A stretch of DNA of 64,000 nucleotides from Gleimia hominis (GTDB lineage: Bacteria > Actinomycetota > Actinomycetes > Actinomycetales > Actinomycetaceae), in the NCBI RefSeq assembly GCF_002871945.2, contig NZ_CP126963.1, positions 2,046,001-2,110,000 of the forward strand, in the 5' to 3' direction. The notes beneath the pieces were generated by a model. The model worked only from the letters and a program-made list of their open reading frames with translations. It did no database searches and was not told the origin of the DNA. Position 1 is the stretch's first letter. Each line of letters starts with the position of its first letter. Made by a program: the position numbers and the translations under genes. Shown here piece after piece: positions 19,077 to 26,945 of the stretch.

Positions 19077-19103
19077 AGTTATGGAAATTGTTCCCTCACG
19101 CCG

Positions 19104-19114
19104 AAAGGAGGTGA
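19104..19114 (+). promoter_or_regulatory. Near-perfect Shine-Dalgarno of the precursor gene
   Basis: AAAGGAGGTGA, an unusually long match to the 16S rRNA 3' end, lies 5 bases before ATG 19120. It fixes the start of the short precursor gene and predicts strong translation, as is usual for RiPP precursors. Confidence 0.8.
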
Positions 19115-19119
19115 GTCAC

Positions 19120-19236
19120 ATGCTGCGGATCTTAGACAAAGTAGAAGAAAAATACTTTGCTTCTGACGCGACCGTCGCTCCTGGCGGCTGGTGTTGCTGG
19201 TGCTGGTGCTGTAACTCAGCATCGGTTTGGGGGTAA
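19120..19236 (+). CDS. Streptolysin S-like (SagA-type) azole-modified precursor peptide
   Basis: A 38-residue peptide with an acidic helical leader (MLRILDKVEEKYFASDAT), the leader end VAPGG (residues 19-23), and the core WCCWCWCCNSASVWG (24-38). Known SagA leaders also end in VAPGG right before a Cys-rich core. ILDKV (4-8) could be the hydrophobic-XXX-branched recognition motif used by the cyclodehydratase. The core offers five Cys and two Ser for azole formation, and four Trp, three of them interleaved with the Cys run, which is unlike the poly-Cys/Thr/Ser cores of known cytolysins. The start is fixed by a near-perfect ribosome site. Modification genes follow directly. Cytolysin versus bacteriocin activity cannot be decided. 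Confidence 0.88.
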   Translation: MLRILDKVEEKYFASDATVAPGGWCCWCWCCNSASVWG

Positions 19237-19277
19237 GTTAACTCTCTTAATCTTGCACTACGTAAAACACCTTGTTT

Positions 19278-19293
19278 GTTAGCCGGAGCTAAC
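19278..19293 (+). terminator. Small hairpin after the precursor gene, possible leaky terminator
   Basis: GTTAGC-CGGA-GCTAAC forms a 6-bp stem with a CGGA tetraloop, followed by AT-rich CTTAAAATATTT. It lies 41 bp after the precursor stop. A partial terminator here would raise precursor mRNA over the enzyme genes, as described for the sag operon. Confidence 0.4.
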
Positions 19294-19318
19294 CTTAAAA
19301 TATTTCCATTGTCTAGAG

Positions 19319-19370
19319 GGTGCCGGTGTGCCAGTTGGTACACCGAGTGTTCCGCCTGGCACACCGCACC
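19319..19370 (+). promoter_or_regulatory. Palindromic operator / alternative hairpin before the modification genes
   Basis: CGGTGTGCCA (19324-19333) and TGGTACACCG (19336-19345) form a near-perfect 10+2+10 palindrome. A third half-site, TGGCACACCG, starts at 19357, 21 bp after the second and on the same helical face. As RNA, the first arm could pair with either copy; pairing with the third gives a 14-bp stem with one bulge. An AT-rich TATGCTATATAT follows at 19372-19383 and could be a -10 region. It looks like a regulator site controlling an internal promoter, or an attenuator. Confidence 0.55.
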
Positions 19371-19427
19371 TTATGCTATATATCCCCGAGTAATCTTCTT
19401 TCACATCCGACCTACTGGAGATGCAGT

Positions 19428-20321
19428 ATGAGTGATACTCCGCAGGAATCTGACAAGTTCTACTTACGGTCTGGGCTTCATTTGTTACCTCAGGGTGATG
19501 ATGAAATTTTCGTACGCGCGGGTAGTCGCGCGGCTTTTTCGAAAGTTATTTGCGATGAGCAGGGGCGTCGTCTGCTTACGCGTGTCATCCAAGCGAGTTT
19601 GAACCCCACCGATATTGACTCACTTGCTAGCCGCCTCGATGCTTCGCGTGAGGATGTACAGGCTCTTACTGAGCGGCTCCTTGATGAGGGCGTCTTTGTG
19701 CGACCGAGCCAGCAACGTGAACTACACGTACTTATTATCAGTGATGGTCACATTGGTTCAGCATTGAAGACCACACTTGACGCCATGGACGAATTGACCG
19801 TTTCTAAATATGCAGCGGATACTGACCTATACGGAATTGAGGAAGCAATATCTAGTAGCAATCTGGTTGTTGTTGCCACCGATATGTTGCGTCCGCGTCT
19901 TAATCATGAGGTTAACTCCCTATCTCACGAGGTGGGAGTTCCGGTTCTCTTTGCATATGCAGACGGGCCAGAAGTGCAGATTGGCCCTTTGGTGTACCCC
20001 GGGGAAACGGCTTGTTACGCCTGCTTCGAGGTTCAAGATGAGGGAGCGCGTCACCTACGTGATGAATTCTTAGTTTTCAAAGATGATCTGGTGCGCACCG
20101 ATTTCATATCAGATGCTGCCCCACAAGTTGCTTCTATGGCTGCGGCGTGGGCCGCGCTATGTGTTGCAGATGTGCAATCTAGGGAGGTATCTCGCCTGGC
20201 AGAACGCGTCGTCCGCGTAGAGACTCAAAGATTTGAGGTGGCTTCGCATCGTGTGCTGCAGATGCCACGTTGCCCGCAGTGCAGCCGCAAACGTCCCGAT
20301 CTTCAACATACTTTTGTTTAG
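19428..20321 (+). CDS. SagC-like E1/ThiF-type cyclodehydratase partner with leader-binding domain
   Basis: Expected to bind the precursor leader and present the core to the YcaO enzyme. The N-terminal ~90 residues look like a winged-helix recognition element (FYLRSGLHLLPQGDDEIFVR, then LTERLLDEGVFV). The rest is E1-like: a Rossmann start (LHVLIISDGHIGSAL), GPLVYPGETACYACFE, and a zinc tetrad Cys196/Cys199 with CPQC (282-285). The 298-residue length and zinc knuckles fit the ocin-ThiF/SagC group. ATG 19428 is preceded by GGAG; the frame continues open upstream without a site. It is the first gene of the tightly packed modification operon. Confidence 0.85.
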   Translation: MSDTPQESDKFYLRSGLHLLPQGDDEIFVRAGSRAAFSKVICDEQGRRLLTRVIQASLNPTDIDSLASRLDASREDVQALTERLLDEGVFVRPSQQRELHVLIISDGHIGSALKTTLDAMDELTVSKYAADTDLYGIEEAISSSNLVVVATDMLRPRLNHEVNSLSHEVGVPVLFAYADGPEVQIGPLVYPGETACYACFEVQDEGARHLRDEFLVFKDDLVRTDFISDAAPQVASMAAAWAALCVADVQSREVSRLAERVVRVETQRFEVASHRVLQMPRCPQCSRKRPDLQHTFV

Positions 20322-20330
20322 GAGGGAATT

Positions 20331-21131
20331 ATGGTAGCAACGCGATCGGAACAGCACCCTCAGAACACCGAAAATGAACCTGCATTCGAACATGGGCTCG
20401 AACAAACTGTTCTACCTGGACGTGGTCTCACCCTGTGTGCCCCTACTCGCCGTGATTTGTACCAGAATCGTCTTGCAGATTGCGAGGGTGACCCGGCCGA
20501 GCTTTTCCAGATCAACGCAAGGTGGCGGCGCGGTGCTTTCGCTGATCTTCCGGACATTACTGAGCAGCAAGCACTGCGCAAATGGTTCCACTCCACCGGC
20601 CGTGCATTTACCACTACTAGTTTCGATTCGGGCCCTATGACGCAATTATGCGATATCCCAGGAAAAATGGGGAAAGCCCTATTAGCACTGGCAGATGCTG
20701 GTAGAGCGAGCGGATTATTGTTTGCAGCTGACGTCATCGTGCTTATGGATGGTTGGGCGCATTTGCTTCCGTCTGGACAGAACTGCCTAGTCAAAACTAG
20801 GACTTTCAGTGACCAGCAGCGGGGTGACGTTATTGAAGCTGTGTCCCCCGATGTTCGTAGCACTTTTACAGATGCTGCATCGTATCTTGCTATTGTGGCC
20901 TCACCGCAACGATTGCAAGTCACGCATGGTCCCCGCGGGTACAGAAATGCGCTGATGGAGATTGGGATGTTGGTCGGCAACATTGGCACCCTTATGGCAA
21001 GTCACGGATTGAACCCGACTGTTGCGGTGGATTTTATTGACACTACCGTTGACCGCACCCTAGATCTTGACGGTGTTGAGCGATTTACCGCCGCACTTGT
21101 AGCACTTAAACCCAACAATGAGAAGAACTGA
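20331..21131 (+). CDS. Divergent SagB-like nitroreductase-fold protein lacking the Lys-Tyr motif
   Basis: A 266-residue protein whose second half aligns by eye with the next gene's SagB product. HLLPSGQ corresponds to VFPSAGG, HGPRGYRNALMEIGMLVGN to KYGTRGYRYMGIDAGVVCG, and VDRTLDLDGVERF to TNRLLRLDGKDHF. The Lys-Tyr pair important for catalysis in azoline oxidases (KYG in the neighbour) is replaced by Thr-His. I infer a non-catalytic or altered partner subunit, perhaps forming a heterodimer with SagB. It starts at ATG 20331 after AGGAGGGAATT, 10 bp past the C-protein gene. It could instead have a separate redox job. Confidence 0.7.
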   Translation: MVATRSEQHPQNTENEPAFEHGLEQTVLPGRGLTLCAPTRRDLYQNRLADCEGDPAELFQINARWRRGAFADLPDITEQQALRKWFHSTGRAFTTTSFDSGPMTQLCDIPGKMGKALLALADAGRASGLLFAADVIVLMDGWAHLLPSGQNCLVKTRTFSDQQRGDVIEAVSPDVRSTFTDAASYLAIVASPQRLQVTHGPRGYRNALMEIGMLVGNIGTLMASHGLNPTVAVDFIDTTVDRTLDLDGVERFTAALVALKPNNEKN

Positions 21132-21138
21132 GTTTAAT

Positions 21139-22095
21139 ATGACTACCACAACACCTACTCCCAATCCCCAAGTGGACCAAGATAATTCCTATGACGACGT
21201 CCTCGCTTGCGGGACGGATCCAATACTTGCCGAGCTTACAACAATTCTCAAAGCAGCCAGTGCGAGAGGCGAGTGTACCGACCAGTTCGCCCATGCGATG
21301 CAACGTGCTATTGCTGAGAGTGTAGCGTTGCGCAATGAGGAACAAGTGCGGGTAGCGCACCTTGTGCACCGATGTCTAAGAGCTGAGGCCAATGCTGACG
21401 GAGCAGACTTAACCAAAACACTACGTGCGCCCGACCTGCACGTGGGGCGGAAAGGTGACATTCGCTCTGTTTTACCTACTTATATTCCCTCCCGTGCTTC
21501 AGATTTTTACGAGCTCGTGCGGTTGCGTCGTTCAACTCCGGTTTTTGATTTCGAGCCGCTCCCGCTAGACCAATTGGCGGCTGTGCTCAAGATGAGTCTA
21601 AGCAGCAAAGGAATCGACCGTGCGTATCAGCGCCGTGATATTCCACGCCGTGTCTTCCCATCTGCCGGCGGTCTGCAGGACATTGACGTACAAGTTCTAG
21701 CCCATAATGTTGCGGGGTTAGACCGGGGGCGGTACGAGTATGATCCGCTTGATCACAGCCTCGTATTGGCTGAGACCGGTGACTTCCGCGCGCCTATTGT
21801 TGAGGCTAGTTTCGCTACAAATTGGCTTATGCACGCTCAATGTGTCATTGCTATCGTGGGGAATTACGAACGCGTCTCCTGGAAGTACGGCACACGAGGA
21901 TATCGGTACATGGGTATCGACGCTGGAGTTGTGTGCGGGCAGCTGTATCTTGCGGCAACAGCTTTAGGCCTGGCGGTCAATGCTGTTGCTGCATTCCAAG
22001 ATGATGCAACTAACAGGTTGCTTCGCCTCGACGGTAAAGACCATTTCGTCCAGCTGCTAGTTGCCGTAGGTAATAAACCGGGCAGGCAAGAATGA
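21139..22095 (+). CDS. sagB: SagB-type FMN-dependent azoline dehydrogenase
   Basis: Oxidises azolines to azoles using FMN. The N-terminal ~110 residues are family-variable. The nitroreductase domain then shows YELVRLRRSTPVFDFEPLPL (FMN phosphate-binding Arg cluster), RRVFPSAGGLQDIDVQV, GRYEYDPLDHSLVL, the Lys-Tyr motif in SWKYGTRGYRYMGIDAG, and TALGLAVNAVAAFQDD. Full length is 318 residues from ATG 21139; ATG 21118 would overlap the preceding gene. Its stop overlaps the start of the protease gene (ATGA). Confidence 0.9.
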   Translation: MTTTTPTPNPQVDQDNSYDDVLACGTDPILAELTTILKAASARGECTDQFAHAMQRAIAESVALRNEEQVRVAHLVHRCLRAEANADGADLTKTLRAPDLHVGRKGDIRSVLPTYIPSRASDFYELVRLRRSTPVFDFEPLPLDQLAAVLKMSLSSKGIDRAYQRRDIPRRVFPSAGGLQDIDVQVLAHNVAGLDRGRYEYDPLDHSLVLAETGDFRAPIVEASFATNWLMHAQCVIAIVGNYERVSWKYGTRGYRYMGIDAGVVCGQLYLAATALGLAVNAVAAFQDDATNRLLRLDGKDHFVQLLVAVGNKPGRQE

Positions 22096-22787
22096 GTGCC
22101 AGCGCGCTGGCCTTAGTTGTAACGATCGGTATTCTGCCGGCGTTCGGTGTCACTATGTTAGTCATAGACTTGTTGGCCAAGCGAATCCCCGCGTTAGACG
22201 TTTGGGTTGTTGATCGGGCTGCACTCATCTATTTGATGTTCACCGTTGCAGGAGTAGTTGTGGCTTGGGGGGTGGGCCTAATACCTATGTCCGCCCTTTG
22301 GAAGAAAATGAACTGGGGTCTCCCACTAGCACTCTTACTGGTTCCCGCAGCTGCTATCGTGCCATATTTCATCGAATTGGCTCTCAGTGCTGCAAGTAGG
22401 GGGAATGCCCCATCGCTCGGAGCTGGGATTTTTCTTCGGGATGCTGAGCCCGCGGTCGGGGCACTGCTCGACAGACCCCTGGTGTGGTGGAGCGTCGCAG
22501 TCGGGACAGCGCTCACCGAAGAATTCCTCTTCCGCGGTGCAGTACTTCACGCAGTTCTTTCCGATACAAGACCTCTGCTGGCAATTCTTGCGTCAGCAGT
22601 CGTTTTCGGTCTCCATCACGTGGCGTTCGGTATAAACGCGATCATAGGTAAGATCCTAGCGGGCTTGCTGTGGGGAGGACTTGTGCTGCTAGCAGGCACG
22701 GTCTTTGCTTCTATCACGGCGCACCTCCTGTTTCAATGTCTGGTATGGCGTCGCTACCGCAAGGTACGTGCGCAGAGAGCGTGGTGA
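22092..22787 (+). CDS. SagE-like CPBP-family intramembrane metalloprotease
   Basis: A polytopic membrane protein of 231 residues with about six to seven helices and the Abi/CPBP motifs EEFLFRG (about 142-148) and FGLHHVAFG (about 175), whose Glu and His residues form the presumed active site. In streptolysin S clusters the corresponding SagE is proposed to remove the leader and/or give self-immunity. The start overlaps the SagB stop, so it is translationally coupled. Leader cleavage after VAPGG is the natural prediction. Confidence 0.88.
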   Translation: MSASALALVVTIGILPAFGVTMLVIDLLAKRIPALDVWVVDRAALIYLMFTVAGVVVAWGVGLIPMSALWKKMNWGLPLALLLVPAAAIVPYFIELALSAASRGNAPSLGAGIFLRDAEPAVGALLDRPLVWWSVAVGTALTEEFLFRGAVLHAVLSDTRPLLAILASAVVFGLHHVAFGINAIIGKILAGLLWGGLVLLAGTVFASITAHLLFQCLVWRRYRKVRAQRAW

Positions 22788-22790
22788 AGC

Positions 22791-23819
22791 ATGTGGCATG
22801 ACGCGCATGGTACAGGAGCTGGCTACTTATCAAGTCCGATTGAGGGAACTATTCACGAGTTGGTGAAGTCTATCTCCGTGTTTGCCGATGGTATCCAAAT
22901 AGATAGACGACTGGGCGTCTCGGTTGAATACGCGACGCATGCACGCGAGTTAGGTCTTGAGTTCCAGTGGGGAGGGCCCTGGGTGGATGCGAAGCCGCGT
23001 GGCTTGCGCACGACAGTACCTTCCGGTGTTTCGGAATGTGTTATTGAAGGGCTCGCACAGTGCGGCATGGACTGGCTGTGCTGTGGAGCATCGACACCGC
23101 ATAGTGATGTTCTTAGACTTGCACGTGTCTCTTCCTATTCTGGTCTTGGCTTGGCTCTCGAGGTTGGGCCTGGAGCAATGTCATTCTTTGAGTCAGATGT
23201 AGGCGGTGCACACGATTTTCTGCCGGGCATCACCATAGAAGGGCTTTTACCGAGCGTAATGGCAATTGCCTCCGGGTACGGAGACATAGAGTCGTTCTCG
23301 CGCCTGCCGCAAGAAGCACTGGTAGTACTTGGCAGATGCCGACCTGATCCCGAAAGAATCGTGGGAACGCTGCTGAGGTGGAATCGTCCTCTTGTCCCAC
23401 TGCTTGCCTCGGTACGATACAGTGCGGACCTTACTGCACTGATGACTGCGCAGGGTATGACTGAACTGTCTAGCGTCATGCCGCACCACTCACGCATCAT
23501 GGCGCTACGTCATCCAGGCGCCTTAGCTATGGGACGTCGAGAGGCTATGCGGTATCTCGGTTTGCGTGCCTTGTCGGCGTCGGAGCGCTCGCAACTGAGG
23601 GATGGTTGGCAGTTTCTTCATGACATTCTCGCGGCATACGCCTCTGGTGGTGGCCGGCTTTTACTTGGGTCAGGCGCACCTGGACTAGGGTTACATCCAC
23701 ATTTCGCCATTGTTGAGGAAGTGAGGATTTGGCGAAACGCGGGGGTCCCAGAAGACATCTGCAGGGCAGCTCATTTGTCTTTCCTATCCTCACGCTCGGA
23801 GGATCATGTTAGTTCTTAA
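22791..23819 (+). CDS. Amidohydrolase-like protein with lost metal-binding residues
   Basis: 342 residues, no signal peptide, not part of known streptolysin S operons. The C-terminal stretch AAYASGGGRLLLGSGAPGLG, LHPHFAIVEEVRIWRNAG and ICRAAH resembles the end of imidazolonepropionase-type amidohydrolases, where the equivalent of GSGA normally reads GTDA with a metal-binding Asp. Here that Asp is Gly (about 293-296), and I see no HXH motif at the N-terminus, although a Cys-rich GMDWLCCGAS is present. It may be a degenerate hydrolase recruited as a scaffold or binding protein, or an enzyme with a different centre. It overlaps the ABC ATPase gene by 14 bp. Confidence 0.5.
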   Translation: MWHDAHGTGAGYLSSPIEGTIHELVKSISVFADGIQIDRRLGVSVEYATHARELGLEFQWGGPWVDAKPRGLRTTVPSGVSECVIEGLAQCGMDWLCCGASTPHSDVLRLARVSSYSGLGLALEVGPGAMSFFESDVGGAHDFLPGITIEGLLPSVMAIASGYGDIESFSRLPQEALVVLGRCRPDPERIVGTLLRWNRPLVPLLASVRYSADLTALMTAQGMTELSSVMPHHSRIMALRHPGALAMGRREAMRYLGLRALSASERSQLRDGWQFLHDILAAYASGGGRLLLGSGAPGLGLHPHFAIVEEVRIWRNAGVPEDICRAAHLSFLSSRSEDHVSS

Positions 23820-24687
23820 GACCGCTGATGTTACGAAAACCTACGGGGCAGTGCGCGCCGTCGACCGGGTAAACATAGACGTCCGCGCTGGGGAGATTGT
23901 TACATTACTGGGACATAACGGATCAGGTAAGACCACACTATTGGAGTGTGTAGAAGGCTTGCGGCGTCCAGACTCTGGTTGCATAGAAGTTCTTGGACAC
24001 GAGCAAACATACCCCGCGCGCATACCTGACGGGCTTGGTGTGCAACTGCAAGAAGAACAGCTGCCTAGCCGGATCAAGGTGCGGGAAGCATTATGGTTGT
24101 ACTCCCATATATATGCGGTATCTAGCCCACCACAAGATCTAGTTGAAGCGATGGACATCGCTACGCTGCTTGACAAACGGTTCGATACGCTTAGCGGCGG
24201 GCAGAAACGGCGGGTCAATCTATGCCTCGCATTTATCGGGCAGCCCAAACTAGTGTTGCTTGATGAACCTACTTCTGGTCTCGATCCCGAATCTCGTAGA
24301 GCCTTGGTGCAGGTCCTGCGTCGGCGTCGCAATGAAGGACTTGCAGTGCTCATGACATTACACGACGTTGACCATGCTGCTGAACTTGCGGATCGCGTTA
24401 TTGTGATGGCGCACGGTCAAGTGGCTGCTACGGGAACAGTGGATGAACTAATAGGCCGACTAAATGCAGCTGCTTGCGCGGTACTTCCGGCAGGCGTTGA
24501 TACTGTCGCGTGGCAGCAAGTCGGGGAACTTCGACGTGGTCCGGACGACACGTGGTTGGTATTCGGAGACCGCAATACTCTTCAACGGGCTATTTCTACA
24601 CTTCCAGGCGGTGACGCCGTCTTACTCAGACCCGTCGGATTAGGTGACGTCGTGACTCGGGTAGCGCAGCAGGAGGAAGCTAAGTGA
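23806..24687 (+). CDS. ABC transporter ATP-binding protein (peptide export, SagG-like)
   Basis: ATPase that should power export of the modified peptide. It shows Walker A GHNGSGKTT (about 36-44), Q-loop QLQEEQLP, signature LSGGQKRR (about 129), Walker B LVLLDEPTSGLDP, and H-loop MTLHDVDH, followed by a ~90-residue C-terminal extension. 293 residues. It overlaps the genes on both sides, so it is firmly part of the operon. Family resemblance is to drug/lantibiotic-type ABC-2 exporters. Confidence 0.93.
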   Translation: MLVLKTADVTKTYGAVRAVDRVNIDVRAGEIVTLLGHNGSGKTTLLECVEGLRRPDSGCIEVLGHEQTYPARIPDGLGVQLQEEQLPSRIKVREALWLYSHIYAVSSPPQDLVEAMDIATLLDKRFDTLSGGQKRRVNLCLAFIGQPKLVLLDEPTSGLDPESRRALVQVLRRRRNEGLAVLMTLHDVDHAAELADRVIVMAHGQVAATGTVDELIGRLNAAACAVLPAGVDTVAWQQVGELRRGPDDTWLVFGDRNTLQRAISTLPGGDAVLLRPVGLGDVVTRVAQQEEAK

Positions 24688-25433
24688 GAAATCTACGTTC
24701 CACATATGCGATGACAGTGGTGGAAACTCGGTTGTTTCTGCGCGAACCCTTTGCATTGTTCTTCTCCATAGCATTCCCGCTGATACTACTGCTCTTCGTA
24801 GGATCCATTGGGGGAACAACCCCGGTTCCTGGTGGTGGGAGGTTCATCGATAGTTACATGGCAGTAATGGTGGGGGTAACCGCCGCAAATGTCGGCCTTA
24901 TGGGCATGTCAATTCACATTGCAGAGAACCGTGGGCAGGGTGTGCTGAAGCGATATCGGCTTTCACCGCTACCTGCCTGGGGGTATTTTGCAGCCCAGTT
25001 CTTCACTGCTCTAATTGTTCTGACACTTTCAATTCTTGCCCTGGCTATCATAACTTTCGCGATCTACGGCCCACCGCAGCATGCGAACTGGCTCGCGTTT
25101 ATCGCTGTAAGCTTGCTATCTCTGTACGTAACAATGAGCTACGGAATATTCTTGGGTGGTCTACCATTACCGGTACGTAGCGTACAGGTAATTTCTGCAG
25201 CCGTTTTCTTCCTCGCTTTCTTCGCGAGCGGAGCTGCCCTACCCAGAGATTCGTTCCCCGACTGGCTGCACCGAGTTTCAGACTTCAATCCCCTAACTAT
25301 TCTCAACGAATCCCTTATGAACTCGTACATTAACCATCCGATCGACTGGCTAGCATTGGGAATCCTGGTCGCGTCGACCGTCATCGTAAATCTGATCTGT
25401 TTTCGAGTATTTGACTGGGAAGGAAATCACTGA
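24684..25433 (+). CDS. ABC-2 type permease (SagH/I-like)
   Basis: A 249-residue membrane protein with six predicted helices and the ABC-2 layout (LFFSIAFPLILLLFVGS; a large first loop; GVLKRYRLSPLPAWGYFAAQ). It would form the channel with the ATPase directly upstream. Streptolysin S has two permeases (SagH, SagI); only one is present here, so it presumably forms a homodimer. GTG 24684 overlaps the ATPase stop, with AGGAGGAAG as ribosome site. Confidence 0.9.
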   Translation: MRNLRSTYAMTVVETRLFLREPFALFFSIAFPLILLLFVGSIGGTTPVPGGGRFIDSYMAVMVGVTAANVGLMGMSIHIAENRGQGVLKRYRLSPLPAWGYFAAQFFTALIVLTLSILALAIITFAIYGPPQHANWLAFIAVSLLSLYVTMSYGIFLGGLPLPVRSVQVISAAVFFLAFFASGAALPRDSFPDWLHRVSDFNPLTILNESLMNSYINHPIDWLALGILVASTVIVNLICFRVFDWEGNH

Positions 25434-26935
25434 TGACCGCTACCTATCTTCCACCTACGATCACAAGCTCTCCTACCAGTGATGGGCTCACTTCATGGTC
25501 GTTCAACAATCGGCGTCCCATCATAAAACCTCGTCTGGAGCACGCTGAGGCAGTAGCTTTAGACGAGGTTGAACAACTCTACAGTCCCAGCGGTTTCGTG
25601 CGACTGCTTACGACATATTTTCGGCCTGCACCGGGCGCTGGTCTTCATGTAGGGCACGGGCAGTACTTCGATTTCGACCACGTCACGAGCCGACTTCTCG
25701 GCGTGGCTGGCCTAAATTCCTCCTACGCCACCCAAGTCTATGGTGGTGGGAAAGGGTTAGACCTACACGAAACATATGTGTCGAGCATGGGAGAGGGGAT
25801 CGAACGGGTCTTAGGTTCGTTTGCTTTTCTATCCTGGGCGGACCGCCTGCAAACAGGTTCAAGGCGGGCGATGGAAGACCGTGGGAACCGTTGTCTAGGA
25901 CCGGAAGACCTTCCTATTTTTTCAGACGCGCAGCACGCTGACCCTCACTTTGCCTTCGATAGGTGGGACGATAACACCGAAATGGGATGGATCCCAGGTA
26001 CTCGCCTTTATTCGGGAGAAACCTGTTGGGTTCCCGCGCAACTTGTTCTGTTCATATATTACCGTCCAGAAGACGAACCACTCATAGGTCTTGCCCCTTC
26101 GGGCGGGCTTGCTAGTCACATCACGACTGATCAAGCTGTATATCATGCGCTCGATGAGCTGATTGAACGAGATGCTGTAAACCTTCGTTGGCATGGACGC
26201 GTGCCTCTAGACAAAATTGTCATGGATGTTGAGCCGCGGAACCCTCGTATTCGACGTGCGCTCGCTCAACTTGAGCGAGGTATCGGCAAACCCGATTTTT
26301 ATCTGCAAAACCTGGATTTTTTCGAGTTTCCCGTGGTGACAGCAATAGAATTCGATAACTGGTTGCCTGAGTTGCGATATAACGCCGGTGGCGGCGTGGG
26401 GGCTAGCCCCGATGATGCTATGAGGTCGGCACTCGGGGAGTACTGTCAGTCAGAACGATCACTGCGAATCTGCCAGCTGGCAGACAACTGGCAGTTCGAA
26501 AGCGCCTTCCAACGTCTCTTTGGTATACATGCCGACGCTGAGCCATATGAGTTCACACGCTTTGTACAAGCAATTACCTATTACGGTTATCCACGAAATC
26601 AGGAAAAGGCCGATTGGTATTTTAACGGTGGGGGCGAGGTGAAGCTTAGCGAACTATATGACCGGTGTGATGAGGCCGATCCGGATCCGCATCGTAGAAT
26701 CCACACAGCTATGCAGGTTCGAGGAATTGATCCGATTATGTTTGACTTCACTCCGTCGGACTTTAGCCACACAAAAATCTGGAAAGCATTTATTCCCGAG
26801 CTTTCGCAACCGTATCCTCCACAATCACCAGCTTTGGGTCATCCAAGGTACCTTACATGCCCAGTAGATGCTGGATATCGCCAGACCCCACTCGATCAGG
26901 CGGATCTTCTCGCCAGCCCATTGCCCTACCCGTAA
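25433..26935 (+). CDS. sagD: YcaO-domain azoline-forming cyclodehydratase (SagD-like)
   Basis: ATP-dependent enzyme that converts Cys/Ser of the core to thiazolines/oxazolines. A 500-residue YcaO protein with SSMGEGIERVLGSF, APSGGLASHITTDQAVYHAL followed by DELIERDAVNLRWH, GGGVGASPDDAMRSALGEYC, and a proline-rich end PLPYP. The C-terminal PxPxP is the hallmark of azoline-forming YcaO proteins that work with a partner E1-like protein, rather than thioamide YcaOs. The start TGATG overlaps the permease stop. It sits late in the operon, whereas sagD normally follows sagC. Confidence 0.93.
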   Translation: MTATYLPPTITSSPTSDGLTSWSFNNRRPIIKPRLEHAEAVALDEVEQLYSPSGFVRLLTTYFRPAPGAGLHVGHGQYFDFDHVTSRLLGVAGLNSSYATQVYGGGKGLDLHETYVSSMGEGIERVLGSFAFLSWADRLQTGSRRAMEDRGNRCLGPEDLPIFSDAQHADPHFAFDRWDDNTEMGWIPGTRLYSGETCWVPAQLVLFIYYRPEDEPLIGLAPSGGLASHITTDQAVYHALDELIERDAVNLRWHGRVPLDKIVMDVEPRNPRIRRALAQLERGIGKPDFYLQNLDFFEFPVVTAIEFDNWLPELRYNAGGGVGASPDDAMRSALGEYCQSERSLRICQLADNWQFESAFQRLFGIHADAEPYEFTRFVQAITYYGYPRNQEKADWYFNGGGEVKLSELYDRCDEADPDPHRRIHTAMQVRGIDPIMFDFTPSDFSHTKIWKAFIPELSQPYPPQSPALGHPRYLTCPVDAGYRQTPLDQADLLASPLPYP

Positions 26936-26945
26936 GGAGAATCCC

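Noticed and set aside
25433-26935. YcaO for a thioamide or a translation-related role
   Set aside because: The C-terminal PLPYP, a separate SagC-like partner and SagB neighbours point to azoline formation.
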